Source: an uncultured Candidatus Saccharibacteria bacterium
GTDB lineage: Bacteria > Patescibacteria > Saccharimonadia > Saccharimonadales > UBA5946
Length of the DNA: 8,445 bases
Reading direction: 5' to 3'
NCBI GenBank assembly: GCA_946886435.1
Contig: CAMPIR010000031.1
Coordinates: forward strand, 1-8,445
Shown here piece after piece: positions 5,317 to 8,445 of this stretch (its first letter is position 1; each line of letters begins with the position of its first letter). The position numbers were made by a program, and so were the translations under genes. Under the pieces are notes generated by a model. It was given only the letters and a program-made list of their open reading frames with translations, was not told the origin of the DNA and made no database searches.

Positions 5317-7842
5317 ATGACAAAACGCCTGGCGATTATTGACGGTAAGTCCGTCTTCTACCGTGGTTACTACGCGATGCCGAATCTCAGCATGGGTGAC
5401 GGGACACCAACTGGCGGCGTCTACGGGTTTACGGCCCTCGCGCTCGAACTGATAAAAAAGCTTAAACCCGACTACGTCTGCGTAGCGTGGGATAAACCGA
5501 AGACGAATATCAGGAGGCGCAAAGAACTCTACCCTGAGTACAAGGCAGGACGCAAACCCGCACCACCGGATTTCTACGTGCAGATCCCAATGCTTCACGA
5601 GCTGCTCGAGGCCTTTTCGTGGCCACTTTATGAGCTCGATGATTATGAGGCAGATGACATCATGGGAACGCTGGCAGTTCAAGCGGCAAAAGAGGGGATT
5701 GAGACGTGTCTGATCACGAGTGATCTCGATCTGCTGCAGTGCGTTGGACCGTTGACGCACATGTACGCGCTGAAAAAAGGCTTTAGTAACATAGAACTGT
5801 TTAACCCTGAAAGCTTTGAAGAAAAGTATGGTCTTCGGGTCGAGCAGTTCTTGGATCTCAAGGCCCTCAAAGGTGATAGCAGCGACAACATACCCGGGGT
5901 GCCCGGCGTCGGCGAAAAGACGGGCGTCCAGCTACTGCAGCAATACGAGACACTTGATGGGGTTTACGAAAATCTCTGGGAGATCAAAGATAGTACACGT
6001 CGAAAGTTAGAAAACGGCAAAGACTCAGCATATCTCAGTAAAAAAATTGCCGAGATTTGGTGCGACGCACCGCTCAAGCTCGATCTCGAGGCGATGGACG
6101 TTACCGACCTTGATCGCATCAAGCTCAAGACTTTACTCACCAAACTCGAGTTCCGAAGTTTGCTGCGCGGTCTTCCGGAAGGGATGCGTACGAGTGAAGC
6201 AGTTGCAACCGAAGTATCAAACGCTAAGCCGATCGAAGCCGCCGAACTGTTGACGACCGATCCGGATGAGATCGCAAAGGCTGAGTATGTGGTGGCCTGG
6301 CAAGATGGTGATGAGCTATTCGTATCGTATGATTCTGGCAAGGCTGGCAAACTGAAGCTAAAAGAGGCTGCAAAACTACTTGCCAGCAAACCGATGGTCG
6401 CACATCGCGCAAAAGATGTGCTCAAGGCACTGCTTCGTGCGGGCGCTACCGAACTGCCTGTCGTGCTTCATGATACCGAGCAGGCGGCATTTCTGCTCAA
6501 CCCGCTACAGAAGTCGCGCGACCTTGCTGATTTGATGGGCGCTGATGCAGCGGAGCCACTGATGGCGGTAACGGCCGTTCGCGAGCTTTACCTTGAGCAA
6601 CTCCTAAAGTTTGAAGAGTTGCCGCGCGTGGCAACCGTTGCGCGTGAGATTGATTTTCCGCTCATGGCAGTACTTGCGCGGATGGAAGTTCGGGGCATCA
6701 AGCTCGATACTGATTTTCTCAAAACCATGAGCGATGAACTCTCCGGACAGATCAAAGCGGTACAAAAAGACATGTATGAACTGGTTGGTCAGGAGTTCAA
6801 TATCGGCTCTCCGGCGCAGCTCGCCGAGATACTGTTCGGCAAATTGCAGCTCAGTACGGTAGGGGTCAAAAAAGGCAAGACAGGGTACAGTACCGGTCAA
6901 AAGGAACTCGACAAACTCCGCGGTCAGCATCCGATCATCGAGTTGATCGAGACGTATCGAGAGCTGACAAAACTGCAGAATACGTACCTCGATGCTTTGC
7001 CGAAACTGGTTGATGAAGAGAGCCGTTTGCATACAGATTTTCGCCAAGATGTCGCGGCTACTGGCCGCCTGAGCAGTTCCGAACCAAACCTGCAAAATAT
7101 CCCGGTACGCAGCGAGGTTGGTCGCAAGATTCGTGAAGCGTTCGTTCCAGAGAAGGGAAATGTGTTCGTGAGCGCTGATTACAGCCAGTTCGAGCTACGG
7201 CTCGCAGCGGTACTCGCGGGCGATCGGGCTATGATCAAGGATTTTAACAGTGATATCGACATCCATGCCAAAACAGCCAGCGATGTCTATAAGATTCCTC
7301 TTGAACAGGTGAGTAAAAACCAGCGACGGGACGCCAAGGTTATCAACTTTGGTGTGCTCTATGGGATGGGGCCGCATGCGCTCGCCCAAAACACCGGCAT
7401 GAGTTTTCACGAGGCGAAAACATTTATCGATGAGTACTTTCGTTTGCGTGCACCAATCCGCAAATATATCGACGCCACCATCGCAAAGGCAAAGAACGAT
7501 GAGTACGTTGAAACGTATTTCGGACGACGACGCCCGACACCCGACGCGCGTTCGAGTAACTTTGTAGTTCGAGCGGCAGCCGAGCGGGCTGCGGCGAATA
7601 TGCCGATCCAGGGCACCGAGGCTGATCTGATGAAAATGGCAATGCTTGAAGTTGAGAAAAAACTCGATGGGTTGGGCGAACAGGTCTTGCAAATCCATGA
7701 CTCTATCCTGGTTGAGTGTCCAAAGAAGAACGCAGACCAGGTACGCGAGTTGCTCGTCGAAACGATGGAAAATATTTACCCCGATCTCGGCATCAAGCTC
7801 AAAGTCGATGTCAGCACTGGTAAAAACTGGGGCGAGGCGTAG
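5317..7842 (+). CDS. polA: DNA polymerase I with 5' nuclease, inactive 3'-5' exonuclease-like and polymerase domains, 841 aa
   Basis: PolA fills gaps in repair and replaces Okazaki RNA primers. The 5' nuclease (1-290) keeps its metal-binding acids: D9, D59, E111, D113 and D114 (YEADD), D136 and D138, and D187/D190 in GDSSDNIPGVPGVGEKT. The middle domain (about 300-430) is a remnant: the DxE motif is replaced by VVAWQDGDE, and the YxxxD motif is absent, so no proofreading is expected, as in Taq and Bacillus enzymes. The polymerase domain (about 435-841) has GRLSSSEPNLQNIPVR, motif A SADYSQFELR (D621), motif B R670, K674, F678 and Y682, PIQGTEADLMK, and motif C QIHDSILVE (D795). Oddities: Phe at the usually Ile position of motif A, and Ser in place of Glu in the HDE of motif C. 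F678 is the ordinary residue that disfavours dideoxynucleotides. The length is typical or slightly short for the family. Confidence 0.97.
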   Translation: MTKRLAIIDGKSVFYRGYYAMPNLSMGDGTPTGGVYGFTALALELIKKLKPDYVCVAWDKPKTNIRRRKELYPEYKAGRKPAPPDFYVQIPMLHELLEAFSWPLYELDDYEADDIMGTLAVQAAKEGIETCLITSDLDLLQCVGPLTHMYALKKGFSNIELFNPESFEEKYGLRVEQFLDLKALKGDSSDNIPGVPGVGEKTGVQLLQQYETLDGVYENLWEIKDSTRRKLENGKDSAYLSKKIAEIWCDAPLKLDLEAMDVTDLDRIKLKTLLTKLEFRSLLRGLPEGMRTSEAVATEVSNAKPIEAAELLTTDPDEIAKAEYVVAWQDGDELFVSYDSGKAGKLKLKEAAKLLASKPMVAHRAKDVLKALLRAGATELPVVLHDTEQAAFLLNPLQKSRDLADLMGADAAEPLMAVTAVRELYLEQLLKFEELPRVATVAREIDFPLMAVLARMEVRGIKLDTDFLKTMSDELSGQIKAVQKDMYELVGQEFNIGSPAQLAEILFGKLQLSTVGVKKGKTGYSTGQKELDKLRGQHPIIELIETYRELTKLQNTYLDALPKLVDEESRLHTDFRQDVAATGRLSSSEPNLQNIPVRSEVGRKIREAFVPEKGNVFVSADYSQFELRLAAVLAGDRAMIKDFNSDIDIHAKTASDVYKIPLEQVSKNQRRDAKVINFGVLYGMGPHALAQNTGMSFHEAKTFIDEYFRLRAPIRKYIDATIAKAKNDEYVETYFGRRRPTPDARSSNFVVRAAAERAAANMPIQGTEADLMKMAMLEVEKKLDGLGEQVLQIHDSILVECPKKNADQVRELLVETMENIYPDLGIKLKVDVSTGKNWGEA

Positions 7843-7850
7843 CCACGATT

Positions 7851-8445
7851 ATGCATCGAGGGTGGCGTCGGTTCCGTCCTGGTCTACGAAAACAGCCTGT
7901 CCTCATTGGGCAAGAAAGCCTCTTTCGCGAGGTACGGCAACAGCTAGGTGAACTATTGAACGCTCAGATCGGTAAAGACTGGCGCAGTATCGATACCGAG
8001 TATTTGCGTCGCTTGACGCTGCGTCACGGTGAGCGACTCCGAATCAGCTCGCGTGATTCTATGACGAGGAAGCGACAGGTAGAACTCCTGGTTGGACTGC
8101 TGCTCCGTACGCCGGGGGCTGCCCGCCTACAGGCCCAGGTGGATGCGCATCCACGCGGCTATCATCATGAGCAGGCGCGTATTTATGAGCTGATTGATTT
8201 TAACGATAGCTTCGTCGAGTCCGTACTTGCGCTTGATCGATCGCAACTTTCGGGTTTTAACGAAGCACTCAGGACAGAGATGAGCTGGTTCTGCAAGCGC
8301 TTGCGCACGCCAATGTTTAGTCTGGCGCAGTTCGAGGCAATTACTCGAGGTCTCGGTCGTGAGGTCGCCGTTTACCGTGGGGCGCTGGAACAAGGGCTTG
8401 CCGCGACGATGGGATCACGCATCGAAGATGCCAAAGGCGTCGATA
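7851..8445 (+). CDS. Unrecognised protein downstream of polA, 3' end cut off by window
   Basis: From ATG 7851 the frame stays open for 198 codons to the window end without a stop. I do not recognise the family. The N-terminus is strongly basic (MHRGWRRFRPGLRKQ), which would suit nucleic-acid binding but is not diagnostic. The rest appears soluble and helical: LFREVRQQLGELLNAQIGKDW, YLRRLTLRHGERLRISS, then RQVELLVGLLLRTPGAARL and YHHEQARIYELIDFNDSFVESVLAL. There is no signal peptide or obvious membrane segment, and only one cysteine is visible. The gap to polA is 8 nt; GAGG (7834-7837) inside polA is a distant ribosome site, so coupling to polA translation is likely. It is probably cotranscribed with polA. 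Base composition and codon use look like the neighbours. The frame being open through the whole stretch, with an ATG just after the polA stop, makes a real gene likely. Confidence 0.72.
   Translation, partial: MHRGWRRFRPGLRKQPVLIGQESLFREVRQQLGELLNAQIGKDWRSIDTEYLRRLTLRHGERLRISSRDSMTRKRQVELLVGLLLRTPGAARLQAQVDAHPRGYHHEQARIYELIDFNDSFVESVLALDRSQLSGFNEALRTEMSWFCKRLRTPMFSLAQFEAITRGLGREVAVYRGALEQGLAATMGSRIEDAKGVD

Noticed and set aside
5224..5760. 178-codon antisense open frame across the end of whiB and the start of polA
   Set aside because: It is complementary to well-supported coding sequence and has no recognisable domain; long antisense frames are common at this base composition.
7195..7698. 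167-codon antisense frame inside polA
   Set aside because: Shadow of the conserved polymerase domain.
7646..7951. 101-codon + strand frame crossing the polA end
   Set aside because: It covers the motif C region of PolA in another frame and also conflicts with the gene starting at 7851.

Overview
The window reads as a compact bacterial chromosomal segment with about 50% G+C and all genes on the + strand. It uses the standard bacterial code: TGA ends at least three real genes (530-532, 4960-4962, 5295-5297) and is not read through, which argues against the TGA-recoded lineages. My best guess is a Patescibacteria/CPR bacterium, most likely a Candidatus Saccharibacteria (TM7) member. The guess rests on small, tightly packed genes, a short primary sigma factor, an 841-residue PolA with a dead proofreading domain, and otherwise unplaceable proteins. 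An unusual actinobacterial lineage is the main alternative, because the window carries a WhiB1-like protein. This assignment is inference and needs a tree.

Region 1 (1-2070) is a remnant of the classical macromolecular-synthesis operon. It holds the 3' end of a dnaG-type primase gene, a primary sigma-70 factor starting at a GTG that overlaps it by 20 nt, and a small P-loop kinase of the dephospho-CoA-kinase/UPF0200 type overlapping the sigma gene by 17 nt. A likely intrinsic terminator follows at 2071-2100.

Region 2 (2101-5297) begins with a probable promoter flanked by two AAACTAG repeats. It encodes an unrecognised 452-residue protein, then, 8 nt later, a second 479-residue sigma-70 factor, then, 44 nt later, a WhiB1-like iron-sulfur protein. 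The second sigma has actinobacterial SigA-like traits: an insert after region 1.2 and a DTLSEREA stretch in region 4. It also keeps the LRHPSRS ending that WhiB1 grips in Mycobacterium, whereas the first sigma has lost it. The simplest reading is a dedicated sigma/WhiB regulatory pair with an unknown companion protein, possibly obtained from an actinobacterium. This is the most interesting part of the window.

Region 3 (5298-8445) holds polA (DNA polymerase I with intact 5' nuclease and polymerase domains, degenerate 3'-5' exonuclease domain and unusual motif A and C residues), followed 8 nt later by an unrecognised basic, helical protein that runs off the end of the window. I saw no tRNA, rRNA, CRISPR array, insertion sequence or long intergenic gap; the longest gap is 85 nt (2071-2155).
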